Positions 43,501 to 52,598 are shown, counted from the first letter of the stretch. The stretch: 61,469 nt of DNA from RGIG4608 sp045635885 (GCA_045635885.1 JAZTWO010000041.1:1-61469), one strand, 5' to 3'. Notes: a model not told the origin generated them from the sequence alone. Numbers and translations: made by a program.

Positions 43501-44990
43501 ATGGGCACTTCGGGATTAACAAACTCGTTAAATCTTTCAATTACCTCCCCGTCTTTAATTTTTACCGCACCGATTTCAATAATCTGTGAGGTAAGAACAG
43601 AAAGACCGGTTGTTTCAATATCAAAAACTATAAATTCATCTTTAAATGAACCCTTGTATTCACCAACAACTGCGCTTGTTTTGTCATTTACAAAATATGC
43701 TTCCATACCGTAAATAACCTTCATACCAAGCTTTTCGGCGGCAAGCATAGCCATTTGATATGCCTGAACGTTTCCGTGATCGGTAATAGCAACCGCTTTG
43801 TGTCCCCATTCGTGCGCCTTTTTAACCGCCTCGTCGGGTGGCAAAAGCGCATCCATTGTGGACATTTGCGTATGTAAATGCAATTCAACTCGCTTTTCTT
43901 CTGCGTTATCAAATCTCTTAATCTCTTTAATTTTGGCTATGTGATTAAATGAGAAAATAAGGTCTTTTCCAACACCCTCTTTTTTCTTTTCAATTTCACT
44001 TTTTCCGTAAAGAGCAATTGCCGCTCCGTTTTTAGCCACGCTCGCAATCAATGAACTCTTTTCATCATCCTCATATGCTCGCACTTCAATTGAAGTGTTA
44101 CCGTCATAAACGCAAAATGTGGTTGCAACTTTGTTTCCACGTCTTGCCGGTTCTTGAGTAAAACCAAAAACCTCACCAATAATAACAACTCCACGAGAGT
44201 AACCGTTAAGGTCGGCAATTGGTGTTGGATTTATGTCAAATTCCTCACCGTAAGCATATTCGGGTGAAGAAAGGTCAAATTTCTTATATCCAATGGAACA
44301 AATTCCGTCATTAATATTAATCTCTGCACCCGTATTAAGTGTTGCAACACGAGGAAGATTTGCTCCTGCAACTTCTTTTTCATTTTTGGGTGCGCTTTCA
44401 CTGCCTTGAATAGCACCAGATTCATATCTCTTGTTTTGCTCAACAATATTTCTATCGTGCGCACGAAGTTCAGAATTGAGCTTATCGCGAGTGTGGGTTG
44501 CCAATTTTTCGTCACTAACTATATTAACGTTAAACTTAACACCAAACTCGGCAAAAATAATTCTTTCAATAATTTGTGGCGTTTCTGCATTTTTAAGCAA
44601 GGTAACACCACCCGAAACAAAAGGAATAGTTATAGTGATATTTTCGCCAACTATCTCCCAATCACAACCCGAGAAAAATCCACGGGCAACAATGCCAACT
44701 CTTTCAGCTTCAAGAAGAATTTGTTCAAAATAGCGAGTGTCAAAAAGATCTGCAGGATATTTGGGAAGCAACTTCATATAATTTAACGAATATGCCTCTC
44801 TAATTTCATTTTCAATGCGATAAAGCAGATTTTTATTAACAATCTGATTAAAATAAACGTCCGCTTCAATCACTCGTGCCTCTTTATTCAAACGAACAGA
44901 ATAATTTTGCACGCAGGACAAGACACGAATTATCTCCGTGTCTTGAGGCTGATATTTATTAAATTTTTCGAGAAAGGTCTTCTCTGCCAT
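40587..44990 (-). CDS. polC: DNA polymerase III alpha subunit, PolC type
   Basis: A 1467-residue replicative polymerase of low-GC Gram-positives. An N-terminal domain and OB fold come first. The PHP domain begins near 370 (VELHLHTQMSTMDA) and is split by the DEDDh proofreading exonuclease (FDIETTGL near 457, through HHRACDDAEILA near 600). The polymerase palm has the catalytic PDIDLNFSGE near 996. A structural zinc knuckle lies at CPNC...CPNC. The fingers include GTIGGVAEKTAFGFV. The helix-hairpin-helix C-terminus follows. The gene starts 2 bases after the ispG stop, so it is translationally coupled. Confidence 0.97.
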   Translation of the reverse strand: MAEKTFLEKFNKYQPQDTEIIRVLSCVQNYSVRLNKEARVIEADVYFNQIVNKNLLYRIENEIREAYSLNYMKLLPKYPADLFDTRYFEQILLEAERVGIVARGFFSGCDWEIVGENITITIPFVSGGVTLLKNAETPQIIERIIFAEFGVKFNVNIVSDEKLATHTRDKLNSELRAHDRNIVEQNKRYESGAIQGSESAPKNEKEVAGANLPRVATLNTGAEININDGICSIGYKKFDLSSPEYAYGEEFDINPTPIADLNGYSRGVVIIGEVFGFTQEPARRGNKVATTFCVYDGNTSIEVRAYEDDEKSSLIASVAKNGAAIALYGKSEIEKKKEGVGKDLIFSFNHIAKIKEIKRFDNAEEKRVELHLHTQMSTMDALLPPDEAVKKAHEWGHKAVAITDHGNVQAYQMAMLAAEKLGMKVIYGMEAYFVNDKTSAVVGEYKGSFKDEFIVFDIETTGLSVLTSQIIEIGAVKIKDGEVIERFNEFVNPEVPIPDVIVELTGIDDSMVADADKIDVVLRKFLDFIGDRLLIAHNANFDVSFIRKASRDLGYKFSNPYLDTVTLSRFLNSDLKSHKLDVVAKYYNLGEFNHHRACDDAEILANIFFAMVEKMDRFDIKNFDDLQRDMSENSNPLNIKPYHQVILVKNPTGLKNLYKLVSYSYLKYYKRMPRIPKSELEKHREGLIIGSACEAGELFRAILEKKPEEDIKNIVNFYDYLEIQPISNNRFLIDEGTVGSDDDLRELNKQIVELGEKYKKPVVATCDVHYLNPDDEIGRKVLLAGMRFKDADKDCPLYLRTTEEMLEEFSYLGEEKAKEVVITNPNLIADMVEDGIRPFPKGTFTPKIEGAEEDLQRMCYENAERKYGKPLPEYVRARLDKELTSIIKNGFAVLYIIAQKLVKYSEDNGYLVGSRGSVGSSFVASCAGISEVNPLKPHYYCPNCQHSEFFMNGEYGSGFDLPDKKCPNCDTKMCADGHDIPFETFLGFYGEKSPDIDLNFSGEVQGKVHKYTEELFGAENVFRAGTIGGVAEKTAFGFVLKYLEEKGISLPRAEMNRLVAKCVGVKRTTGQHPGGIVVVPKEMEIYDFCPVQHPAEDASSNIVTTHFTFEYLHDTLLKLDELGHDIPTKYKWIERFSDTSVMDVPMNDKAVYELFLSTDSLGITPDDIGGAKIGTYGLPEFGTRFVMKMVEEAKPSSFADLLQISGLSHGTDVWTGNAQDLINNGICDISHVIGCRDNIMNDLIAYGVDSALSFQIMESVRKGKGLKPEWEEAMVAAGVDDWYIDSCKKIKYMFPKAHAAAYVMSAIRVAWYKVHMPVAFYSAMFTVSSVGLDAEIVMRGHRGVSNEIKRIEELGKEASQKEQASIAGLQLVREAYARGIKFLPINLKKSDQKAFLPENGGIRLPFSSLSGLGENAALNIIEARNEEDFFSIEDLQIRAKLSGTVIEILRKNGVLDGLSDTDQISFF

Positions 44991-44992
44991 AA

Positions 44993-46081
44993 TTACCTCT
45001 GATTTTTCATTTCCTTAATCTTTTCAATCAATACGTCAATTATCTTGTCTTCGGGAATTTTGTGAAGTATTTCACCGTGCGAGAACAAAAGTCCCTCTCC
45101 AATTCCGCCTGCAATTCCAATATCGGCTTCACGAGCTTCACCAGGTCCGTTTACAACGCAACCCATAATTGCAACTTTTATTGGAAAATCTTCAAGCCCG
45201 TTTTCTTTCACGGCTTCTTCAAATCTGCCCACAAGTGAAATCAAATCTATCTTGGTTCTTCCGCAAGTGGGACAGCTAACAATTTTTATTCCACTCTGCC
45301 CCTCAATTTCAACGGCAGAAAGTATCTTTTTAGCCGCCGCCACCTCAAGCACGGGGTCTGCGGTAAGGGATACACGAATTGTGTCGCCAATACCCTCACA
45401 CAAAAGTGAGCCAATGCCAATGGCACTCTTCATTGTGCCAAGATTTTCACTTCCTGCCTCTGTAACACCAAGGTGGATATTGTAATTGCAACGTTCCGCA
45501 AGCAATTTATTAACTTTTATCATAGAGGGCACGTTTGATGCCTTAATCGACACCACAATATCCTCAAAATCATACTTTTCAAGCAAAGTAATGTGACGAA
45601 AAGCACTTTCGCAAAGTGCTTCGGGAGTGGGCGAGCCATACTTTTCCAAAATATCCTTTTGCAAAGAACCTGAGTTTATTCCAATTCTAATCGGAATACC
45701 CCTCATTTTGCAAGCATCTGCAACCGCCTTAACTCTATCGTCACTTCCAATGTTACCGGGATTTATTCTAATCTTATCCACACCAAGCTCTGCACAACGA
45801 AGTGCAATTTTATAGTCGAAGTGAATATCGGCAACAATGGGTATATATATTCCGTTTTCTTTAAGATATGGTATGGTCTCTGCCGCCTCAAGTGTAGGCA
45901 CGGTAATGCGAACAATGTCACATCCCGCATTCTGCAAAGCTCTGATTTGCTCAAGAGTTGCAACCTTATCGTGCGTGTCAGTGTTAGTCATTGACTGAAT
46001 AGCAATTGGTGAATCTCCACCAATATAGATATTCCCTATCTTCAATTTTTTCGTTTGTCTTCTAATTTCGTTGTATTTCAT
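44993..46081 (-). CDS. ispG: HMB-PP synthase IspG (MEP pathway)
   Basis: A 362-residue [4Fe-4S] enzyme that converts methylerythritol cyclodiphosphate to HMB-PP, the penultimate step of isoprenoid precursor synthesis. The N-terminal TIM barrel begins IQSMTNTDTHD. The C-terminal reductase domain has the cluster ligands in CPTCGR and GCVVNGPGE. It is the bacterial two-domain form. In the same operon are dxr (second MEP enzyme) and uppS (prenyl elongation), a coherent isoprenoid set. Confidence 0.96.
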   Translation of the reverse strand: MKYNEIRRQTKKLKIGNIYIGGDSPIAIQSMTNTDTHDKVATLEQIRALQNAGCDIVRITVPTLEAAETIPYLKENGIYIPIVADIHFDYKIALRCAELGVDKIRINPGNIGSDDRVKAVADACKMRGIPIRIGINSGSLQKDILEKYGSPTPEALCESAFRHITLLEKYDFEDIVVSIKASNVPSMIKVNKLLAERCNYNIHLGVTEAGSENLGTMKSAIGIGSLLCEGIGDTIRVSLTADPVLEVAAAKKILSAVEIEGQSGIKIVSCPTCGRTKIDLISLVGRFEEAVKENGLEDFPIKVAIMGCVVNGPGEAREADIGIAGGIGEGLLFSHGEILHKIPEDKIIDVLIEKIKEMKNQR

Positions 46082-46106
46082 TTTAAGTCCTTTGATTGTA
46101 AATCAA

Positions 46107-47147
46107 CTAAAACAAATTAATTACATCCTTAACCGAGATAAGCAACATAAGCCCCAAAAGAAGCATAAGTGTAATGCCTGTAATGGCATCCTCGGTCTCT
46201 TTTTTAATAACCTTTCTTCCTGCAATTCCGTCGATAAGATGGAAAATAATTCTACCGCCATCAAGCGCAGGAATGGGCAAAAGATTGAAAATACCCAAGT
46301 TCATACTGATAAGAACAATAAGGTTAATAAGCGCAGAGGTACTAACCTTAGCAACCTCTCCAACAGTTTCAACAATGCCAATCGGACCTGAAACAGCTTC
46401 AACGCCAAATCGTCCGCTAATCATACCAACAAGCGAATCCACAACCATTTTAACCATATTGATAGAGCGATAAAACGCCTGATATAAATAGTCAAAGAAA
46501 CTCACGTCCTCAAGGGCGGATAAAGCGTACAACTTAAAGTCCATATCACCAAGAACAACGCCCGAATCCTCGACCGTATTAAACACCACGTTTTCAAGAA
46601 CAATGGTTTCACCGTTTCTTTTTACAGTAATATCAATGGCTTCATAACCCTGCATCATTACTTCGTAATACACTTCTTCCCCGGTGTGAACTCTCACGTT
46701 TCCAATCTTAATAATTTCGTCATCCACCTGGAGCTTTGCATGGCTAACTGAATTATCCCAAAATCCACCAACTGTGGTAGAACCGAGTGTGGGAGTTGAA
46801 ATAACAAGGCAAAACATCAATATAATTGCAAAAATAATATTCACAGCAGGACCTGCAACTGTAACCACAATCTTTTTCCAAGGATTGAGATTATTATAAG
46901 CCATTGGGTTTTCACTTGTGCCCTCTTCGCCTTCCATTTGAACAAATCCACCTATTGGGAAAGCACGAAGTGCATATTTTGTACCCTGTTTTCCCTGCCA
47001 CGAATAAATTTTTGGCCCCATACCAATTGCAAATTCAAGCACGGGAACTTTAAAAAGTCGAGCAAAGAAAAAGTGTCCAAATTCGTGAATAAACGTCAAA
47101 AAGCCAATCACCAAAACGGTAATAAGCACATATACAATAGAATTCAA
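46107..47147 (-). CDS. rseP: Site-2 intramembrane metalloprotease RseP
   Basis: A 346-residue M50 zinc protease. HEFGHFF (HExxH) lies in the first helix, near residue 17. FPIGGFVQMEGE and a PDZ domain follow (about 110-210). LLPIPALDGGRIIF carries the LDG zinc ligand near 290. Four membrane helices are visible. Members cleave anti-sigma factors and leftover signal peptides. Its position between dxr and ispG is the standard Gram-positive arrangement. Confidence 0.95.
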   Translation of the reverse strand: MNSIVYVLITVLVIGFLTFIHEFGHFFFARLFKVPVLEFAIGMGPKIYSWQGKQGTKYALRAFPIGGFVQMEGEEGTSENPMAYNNLNPWKKIVVTVAGPAVNIIFAIILMFCLVISTPTLGSTTVGGFWDNSVSHAKLQVDDEIIKIGNVRVHTGEEVYYEVMMQGYEAIDITVKRNGETIVLENVVFNTVEDSGVVLGDMDFKLYALSALEDVSFFDYLYQAFYRSINMVKMVVDSLVGMISGRFGVEAVSGPIGIVETVGEVAKVSTSALINLIVLISMNLGIFNLLPIPALDGGRIIFHLIDGIAGRKVIKKETEDAITGITLMLLLGLMLLISVKDVINLF

Positions 47148-47159
47148 ATCATTTTCTCC

Positions 47160-48317
47160 TTAAATTTTCAAATATGCCGCAGCAATTTTTCTCGCCTTAG
47201 CATCTGCCTCAAAAATACCGTCAAGGGTATGAATTTCCTTGGCTTCGGGCATTGCATAAACTGTGTAGCAAACGCATTCGGATATCTGTCCGAATTTAAT
47301 TTTTTCATTAAGATATGCCGCAACCGCAACCTCGTTTGCCGCATTAAGAACCGCACACGTTGCTCCACCGCACGAAAGTGAATAAAGAGCAAGATCCAAA
47401 AGCGGAAATGCCTCTCTGTCAGGGCGAGCAAATGTCAATTTTGATATTTTAGCAAGGTCAAGCGGCTCAATAACACCTTCACTTCTATCCGCCTTGTCAA
47501 GCGCATATTGAACACAATGACGCATATCGGGAATAGAAAGTTGAGCAATAACGCTATTATCAATATATTCCACCATAGAGTGAATTATACTCTCACGGTG
47601 AACAAGTACGTCAATTTTGTCGGCAGTAAGTCCAAACAAATGTGCAGCCTCAATTATTTCAAAGCCCTTGTTCATAAGGGTTGCGCTGTCAATTGTAATT
47701 TTTGCGCCCATTTTCCACGTCGGATGCGCAAGCGCACGAGAGGTGGGCAAATCGTAAATTTCTTCCTTGCTCATTCCAAAGAAAGGACCACCTGAAGCAG
47801 TTAAAATTATCTTTTTAACCTCTTCTTTTTTACCCGAGCGCAAGCATTGATGTATCGCACAATGCTCACTGTCAACGGGCAAAATATCAATTCCCTTTTC
47901 ACGTGCCTTGTTCATCACAATTTCACCCGCAACAACAAGACTTTCTTTGTTAGCAAGTGCCAATCTGATTCCGTTTTCAAGGATTGCAAGGGTCGGCAAT
48001 AATCCTGCCTGACCAATAATTGAATTAACTGCGAACGTAGCTCCGCTTTCTTCAATCATTTGGCAAATTCCGTCAACTCCGCAAAAAACTCGAATGTCCG
48101 TGTCTTCAAGCGCAAGCATAAGTGATGCCGAAGCACTCTCGTCGCACATGGCAACAAATTTAACGTTATGTTCCTTTGCCTGCACGGCAACACGTTCCCA
48201 ATTCTTGTTGGCGCAAATGCCCACAACTTCCGTTCCCGTTTTTTTGGCAACGTCAAGGGCTTGCTCACCAATTGAGCCCGTGCATCCCAACACAAGCATT
48301 TTTTCTGTATTATTCAT
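47160..48317 (-). CDS. dxr: 1-deoxy-D-xylulose 5-phosphate reductoisomerase
   Basis: A roughly 385-residue NADPH-dependent enzyme making MEP from DXP, the committed step of the MEP pathway. LGCTGSIGEQALDV is the NADPH loop; ANKESLVVAGEIV, PVDSEHCAIHQCL and TASGGPFFG hold the metal- and substrate-binding residues. The ATG at 48317 follows GGAAA weakly; an in-frame TTG four codons upstream is an alternative start. Same operon as cdsA, 34 bases upstream. Confidence 0.96.
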   Translation of the reverse strand: MNNTEKMLVLGCTGSIGEQALDVAKKTGTEVVGICANKNWERVAVQAKEHNVKFVAMCDESASASLMLALEDTDIRVFCGVDGICQMIEESGATFAVNSIIGQAGLLPTLAILENGIRLALANKESLVVAGEIVMNKAREKGIDILPVDSEHCAIHQCLRSGKKEEVKKIILTASGGPFFGMSKEEIYDLPTSRALAHPTWKMGAKITIDSATLMNKGFEIIEAAHLFGLTADKIDVLVHRESIIHSMVEYIDNSVIAQLSIPDMRHCVQYALDKADRSEGVIEPLDLAKISKLTFARPDREAFPLLDLALYSLSCGGATCAVLNAANEVAVAAYLNEKIKFGQISECVCYTVYAMPEAKEIHTLDGIFEADAKARKIAAAYLKI

Positions 48318-48351
48318 TGTTTTTTCCAAAAATTTAATACTGCAATATATC

Positions 48352-49209
48352 TTAAACTAATACAAGTGCAAGAACTATAGAAACTGCAAGAATAGAGTCA
48401 AATCTATCAAGAACCCCACCATGTCCGGGGAATATCTTTCCATAATCCTTAATTCCATAAGTTCTCTTAATAACACTCATAGAGAGGTCGCCTATCATTG
48501 AAACGAAAGCAGAAAGAAGTCCTGCAAATCCAAGCAAAACAAGGCTAATATTATAGTCTGTAAGAGAATTTATAATCGCACCGTAACCTACGAAGAAAGC
48601 GATACAAAAAACAACTCCACCTATAGCTCCCTCAACTGTCTTTTTAGGACTAACATTAGGAATAAGCTTGTGTTTTCCAAAGAACACACCGGTAAAATAT
48701 GCAAAGGTATCCGTTACCCATGCTCCAATGAAAATGAAATACCAATAGTATTCACCACCAAAGCTATCACGAATCATAACTATTGATGACGTAGCACTAA
48801 TTATGTAAAGTGAAATAAGCACGCTTGCTAACGTCTTATTCATATCCACGTTTTGATCCTTTTGATAAGAGAATATCCAAACGCCAAGAATATAGAGCAC
48901 ATAAAGTCCCAACACAACAATCAGTGCATCATAAGATCTAACGGGTTTATATGGAATTACCGATGAAAGTGTAGTAGCCAATTTATTATCCAATGTGTAT
49001 CTAACAACAAACGGAGCAGCAACGGCAGCAATATACAACGGAACGGAAATCAAAAGATTTTTTCTTATTCCCATACAGCCAAGAAGCTCCCAAACGCCAA
49101 CAACTCCAATAAATGCTATCGCAATGGGAAAAGCAATCGTGCCTGAAAAAATGCAAATTGGAAGTGCAACCAAACCAAGTATGATTGCTGTAATAATTCT
49201 CTGTTTCAT
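48352..49209 (-). CDS. cdsA: Phosphatidate cytidylyltransferase
   Basis: A 285-residue, eight-helix enzyme making CDP-diacylglycerol from phosphatidate and CTP for phospholipid synthesis. The family signature is complete near the C-terminus: SVIKRTYGIKDYGKIFPG followed by HGGVLDRFDS. SPKKTVEGAIGG is the second conserved segment. It starts 17 bases after uppS with a GAAAGAAGG-like site. Confidence 0.95.
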   Translation of the reverse strand: MKQRIITAIILGLVALPICIFSGTIAFPIAIAFIGVVGVWELLGCMGIRKNLLISVPLYIAAVAAPFVVRYTLDNKLATTLSSVIPYKPVRSYDALIVVLGLYVLYILGVWIFSYQKDQNVDMNKTLASVLISLYIISATSSIVMIRDSFGGEYYWYFIFIGAWVTDTFAYFTGVFFGKHKLIPNVSPKKTVEGAIGGVVFCIAFFVGYGAIINSLTDYNISLVLLGFAGLLSAFVSMIGDLSMSVIKRTYGIKDYGKIFPGHGGVLDRFDSILAVSIVLALVLV

Positions 49210-49226
49210 TTTTGTTACCTTCTTTC

Positions 49227-49928
49227 TTAAAGACCACCGTATTTACGGCGTCTTCTATAAAAATCGTTTATTGCCACTATCAAATCGTCATCTGAAAAAT
49301 CGGGCCAAAGCGTGTCGGTAAAATAAAGCTCCGAATAAGATGACTGCCAAAGCAAAAAGTTAGACAATCGCATCTCTCCTGCGGTTCGAACAATCATATC
49401 AGGTTCAACGCAATCCCCAGTGTAAAGAGCAAGTGAAAGATTTTCCTTGTTAATCTCCTTACCCTCGTCAACAAGCTTTTGGCAGGCATAAACAATTTCG
49501 TCCCTGCCGCCATAGTTTATAGCCACGTTTAATGTTTTTTTGAAATGCTTGCTTTCGTCTTCAAGCTTTCCAATCTTTTTTCTCAAAGATTTATCAAGTT
49601 TTTCTGTGTCACCAATAACTCGAAAACGCACTTCTTTTTGTATCAGAGTTTTTCCACATTTGTCAAGATACATCTCTAAAAGCCCCATGATAGTTTTAAT
49701 CTCCAACGGGGGTCGCTTCCAGTTTTCAGTTGAAAAGGCATAAAAAGTCACCGCCTCAAGTCCAAAATCAAAGCAGGTATTTGCAACTCGTTCAAAAACC
49801 TTAACTCCCTCTTTGTGTCCCTCGGGACGTGCCATGCCCCTTGCCTTTGCCCAACGTCCGTTTCCGTCCATAATAAAGGCAATGTGCTTTAAATTTTCGT
49901 CAACCTTAAAATCAATTCTCTTTTCCAA
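49227..49928 (-). CDS. uppS: Undecaprenyl diphosphate synthase
   Basis: A 233-residue cis-prenyltransferase making the C55 lipid carrier for peptidoglycan and other glycans. HIAFIMDGNGRWAKARG contains the catalytic Asp. FSTENWKRP, INYGGRDEIV and RTAGEMRLSNFLLWQSSYSE (the RxG...R diphosphate site) are all in place. The start is TTG at 49928 with AGAGG 7 bases upstream. A hairpin lies between frr and uppS. Confidence 0.96.
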   Translation of the reverse strand: MEKRIDFKVDENLKHIAFIMDGNGRWAKARGMARPEGHKEGVKVFERVANTCFDFGLEAVTFYAFSTENWKRPPLEIKTIMGLLEMYLDKCGKTLIQKEVRFRVIGDTEKLDKSLRKKIGKLEDESKHFKKTLNVAINYGGRDEIVYACQKLVDEGKEINKENLSLALYTGDCVEPDMIVRTAGEMRLSNFLLWQSSYSELYFTDTLWPDFSDDDLIVAINDFYRRRRKYGGL

Positions 49929-49945
49929 ATCTGTACCTCTTTTAA

Positions 49946-49978
49946 TTCCAAAAAGGCGGGAATTTAAGCCCCCGCCTC
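49946..49978 (-). terminator. Possible attenuating terminator between frr and uppS
   Basis: On the minus strand AGGCGGG/CCCGCCT (49977-49954) is followed by only four to five T. It lies inside the otherwise continuous operon, so it may reduce rather than stop transcription into uppS. Confidence 0.5.
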
Positions 49979-49993
49979 ATAGTGTTTTGCTAA

Positions 49994-50548
49994 TTAGATA
50001 GCCATAATTTCCTTCTCTTTTTTAGCAGAGCAAGCATCAACCTCTTTGATGTAGCTGTCTGTAAGGTCCTGAACCTTCTTTTCTGCATTCTTAACGTCGT
50101 CCTCTGTAAGATCGCCGTCCTTCTTGCCCTTCTTAATTGCATCATTAGCATCGCGACGAATGTTACGGATAATAACCTTTGTATCCTCACCCATCTTTTG
50201 AATCTGCTTTTTAAGTTCCTTACGTCTTTCCTCTGTTACCTGGGGGAATACAAGGCGAATCATCTTACCGTCATTAGAGGGATTGATACCAATATCACTC
50301 ATAAGAATTGCCTTTTCAATTGCCTTAAGAGTTGATGCGTCGTAAGGTGTGATTGTGAGTGTTCTTGAGTCAGCCATTCTAATATCTGCCATTGTATTAA
50401 CGGGAGTGGGAGAGCCATAATACTCAAAAGTTACTCTGTTAAGCACGCCTGCATTTGCCTGACCTGCACGGATTGACTGAAGATTGTAGTCATATGCCGC
50501 AATAGTTTTCTTCATTTTTTCTTCAAAATCTTTAATGTTGAATGCCAT
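49994..50548 (-). CDS. frr: Ribosome recycling factor
   Basis: A 184-residue factor that, with EF-G, splits the post-termination ribosome. Its three-helix bundle begins MKKTIAAYDYNLQSIRAGQANAG and ends with KKVQDLTDSYIKEVDACSAKKEKEIMAI; the central RLVFPQVTEERRKELKKQ block is the family signature. It follows pyrH by 34 bases. Confidence 0.97.
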   Translation of the reverse strand: MAFNIKDFEEKMKKTIAAYDYNLQSIRAGQANAGVLNRVTFEYYGSPTPVNTMADIRMADSRTLTITPYDASTLKAIEKAILMSDIGINPSNDGKMIRLVFPQVTEERRKELKKQIQKMGEDTKVIIRNIRRDANDAIKKGKKDGDLTEDDVKNAEKKVQDLTDSYIKEVDACSAKKEKEIMAI

Positions 50549-50582
50549 AATTTTTTACCTCGTTTTATATTATTTCCAATTT

Positions 50583-51299
50583 TTATCTGTGTAATTCAGT
50601 TCCCATTTTTTCACCCATGATTACTCGATAGATGTTATTTGGGTCGCTAAGCGCAAAGGCATAGCATTTAATATCGTTTTCCATACAAAATGCACTTGCA
50701 GGAATATCAAGGGCCTTAAGCTCCTTGTCAAGAATTTCTCGATATGTAATTTCATCATATCTTTTTGCATTGGGGTCAACATGTGGATCGGCAGAATAAA
50801 TACCGTCGATATTTTTCGCCATAAGAATAACGTCTGCCCCAATTTCAGCTGCATGAATAGCCGCAGCAGTATCTGTTGAGAAGAATGGCATTCCCGTTCC
50901 GCCACCAATGATAACAACCTCACCCTCATCAAGATGACGTCTTGCATCTCTTATACGGTAAGGATCTGCAAAGGAGTTAACCTCCATAACCATCATCGCC
51001 CTTGATTTAAGTCCAACACCATTAAACGTTTCTTCAAGAGCCAAAGAATTGATTGCGGTTGCAAGCATACCCATTTGGTCTGCCTTTGCCCTGTCCATTT
51101 TGCCGCTTTGTCTGCCACGCCAAATATTACCTGCACCAACAACAACGGCTATTTCAACGCCCTCTGCAACGCAGCGTTTCAAAACATCTGCTATTTGTTC
51201 TATGTATTCAAAATTAAGAATACCATTGCAGTCCTTCGCAAGCGCCTCACCTGAGAGCTTAAGAAGTACCCTTTTGTATTTTGGAGTTAAGTTTTCCAT
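50583..51299 (-). CDS. pyrH: Uridylate kinase
   Basis: A 238-residue UMP kinase of the amino-acid-kinase fold, making UDP. RVLLKLSGEAL is the phosphate-binding start; VVVGAGNIWRG, GGGTGMPFFSTDTAA and AKNIDGIYSADP complete the active site. It is the first gene of the minus-strand core operon. The usual upstream rpsB and tsf are absent; a divergent UDP-GlcNAc epimerase gene is there instead. Confidence 0.96.
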   Translation of the reverse strand: MENLTPKYKRVLLKLSGEALAKDCNGILNFEYIEQIADVLKRCVAEGVEIAVVVGAGNIWRGRQSGKMDRAKADQMGMLATAINSLALEETFNGVGLKSRAMMVMEVNSFADPYRIRDARRHLDEGEVVIIGGGTGMPFFSTDTAAAIHAAEIGADVILMAKNIDGIYSADPHVDPNAKRYDEITYREILDKELKALDIPASAFCMENDIKCYAFALSDPNNIYRVIMGEKMGTELHR

Positions 51300-51330
51300 T
51301 GCTTTTATCCTCCGTTAAAGTGAAAATTTG

Positions 51331-51349
51331 ATGATTTTGTCAAAATCAT
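51331..51349. promoter_or_regulatory. Perfect palindrome in the pyrH leader
   Basis: ATGATTTTG-T-CAAAATCAT, a perfect inverted repeat with 9-base arms. It lies about 10-27 bases downstream of the predicted pyrH transcription start. The single-base centre suits a protein operator better than a hairpin. Confidence 0.5.
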
Positions 51350-51364
51350 ACTCGGTCACTCTAA

Positions 51365-51393
51365 ATAATATCATTTTTTTGTCGTTTTGTAAA
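51365..51393 (-). promoter_or_regulatory. Promoter of the pyrH operon
   Basis: On the minus strand TTTACA (51393-51388), 17 bases, TATTAT (51370-51365). Confidence 0.75.
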
Positions 51394-51496
51394 GAGTTTT
51401 TTATAAATTTATTATATTATTTTATATAAGCATTTTTTAAGCGAATATTAGCACTGGCAAAATCATATTTTAGTGACAAAAAAGCGAGGTCATTTT

Positions 51497-52585
51497 ATGC
51501 GAATTTTAACTGTAATAGGCACTCGACCCGAGGCAATAAAAATGCTCCCATTAGTCAAGGAATTGCAAAAATACAACGAATTTGAACCACTTGTTTGCTT
51601 TAGCAAGCAACACAATACGTTAGCCGAAAATGTTTTTGATTTTTTCAAAATCAAGCCCGACTATACCTTTAACGCAAAAAACGATTTTTTAAATCTAAAA
51701 GAAATGACTATAAATTTTCTTGATTTTTTTGATGTGATTTTTAAAGAAACATCGCCCGATTTAATTTTGACGCACGGGGATACAACTACCGCTTTTTGCG
51801 CTTCTCTTTCTGCGTTTTATAGTGGCATAAAAGTCGCTCATATAGAGGCAGGACTTCGTACTCACAACCCATTTTCTCCCTTTCCCGAAGAATTTAACCG
51901 AGTAGCAATTGACAGCGTTTCAACATATCATTTTGCTCCCACAAAAGCTGCCGCAAAAAACCTATTGTCAGAAGGAAGAACGTCAGTGTTTACAGTGGGT
52001 AACACAGGAATTGACACTTTAAAATATACAATTGACAAAGCATATAAATCACCCATTTTAAATGAAGCAAAAAACAAAAAAATCATACTAATAACTTCGC
52101 ATAGAAGAGAAAATTTGGGAAGCAGACTGACCTCTGCTCTACTTGGAATTAAAGATGCCCTTCAACACCAAAATGACGTGTTTGCCATCTTTCCTGCCCA
52201 CCCCAATCCAAAGGTTAAAAACACCGTAAAGAATATTTTTAGCGATGTCAAAAATATCAAGATTTCTCCCCCTCTCCCACTCTATGATTTTCACAATATT
52301 TTATCTCGTGCTCACCTGATAATAAGTGATAGTGGCGGAATACAAGAAGAAGCATCCTACCTTGGTATACCCCTGTTTTTGTTGCGAGATACCACCGAGC
52401 GTCCCGAATGTATTGAATGTGGAAATACAAAATTGATTGGCACATCTAAAGAGCAGGTTGCACAAGAGCTTTCTTTTGCATTAAATAACGAAGAATGTAT
52501 TAAAAGTATGCAAAAAAGGTCATTTGCCTTTGGCGACGGAAACGCATGTGAAAAAATTGCAAAAAAACTCTTGTCTTTATGCTAA
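51497..52585 (+). CDS. wecB: UDP-N-acetylglucosamine 2-epimerase (non-hydrolysing)
   Basis: A 362-residue enzyme interconverting UDP-GlcNAc and UDP-ManNAc for wall teichoic acid, capsule or glycan linkage units. GT-B fold signatures: VIGTRPEAIKMLPL at the start, LTHGDTTTAF, HIEAGLRT, FPEEFNR, and ISDSGGIQEEASYLG in the C-terminal UDP site. ATG at 51497 has GAGGT six bases upstream; the longer in-frame start lacks a site. I see no clear promoter in the gap; a strong promoter for galK overlaps its 3' end. Confidence 0.93.
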   Translation: MRILTVIGTRPEAIKMLPLVKELQKYNEFEPLVCFSKQHNTLAENVFDFFKIKPDYTFNAKNDFLNLKEMTINFLDFFDVIFKETSPDLILTHGDTTTAFCASLSAFYSGIKVAHIEAGLRTHNPFSPFPEEFNRVAIDSVSTYHFAPTKAAAKNLLSEGRTSVFTVGNTGIDTLKYTIDKAYKSPILNEAKNKKIILITSHRRENLGSRLTSALLGIKDALQHQNDVFAIFPAHPNPKVKNTVKNIFSDVKNIKISPPLPLYDFHNILSRAHLIISDSGGIQEEASYLGIPLFLLRDTTERPECIECGNTKLIGTSKEQVAQELSFALNNEECIKSMQKRSFAFGDGNACEKIAKKLLSLC

Positions 52586-52598
52586 ATTAATGATATAA
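52570..52598 (+). promoter_or_regulatory. Promoter of the galK-walJ-rlmH unit
   Basis: TTGTCT (52570-52575), 17 bases, TATAAT (52593-52598). It overlaps the end of the epimerase gene, so galK can be expressed separately. Confidence 0.7.
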
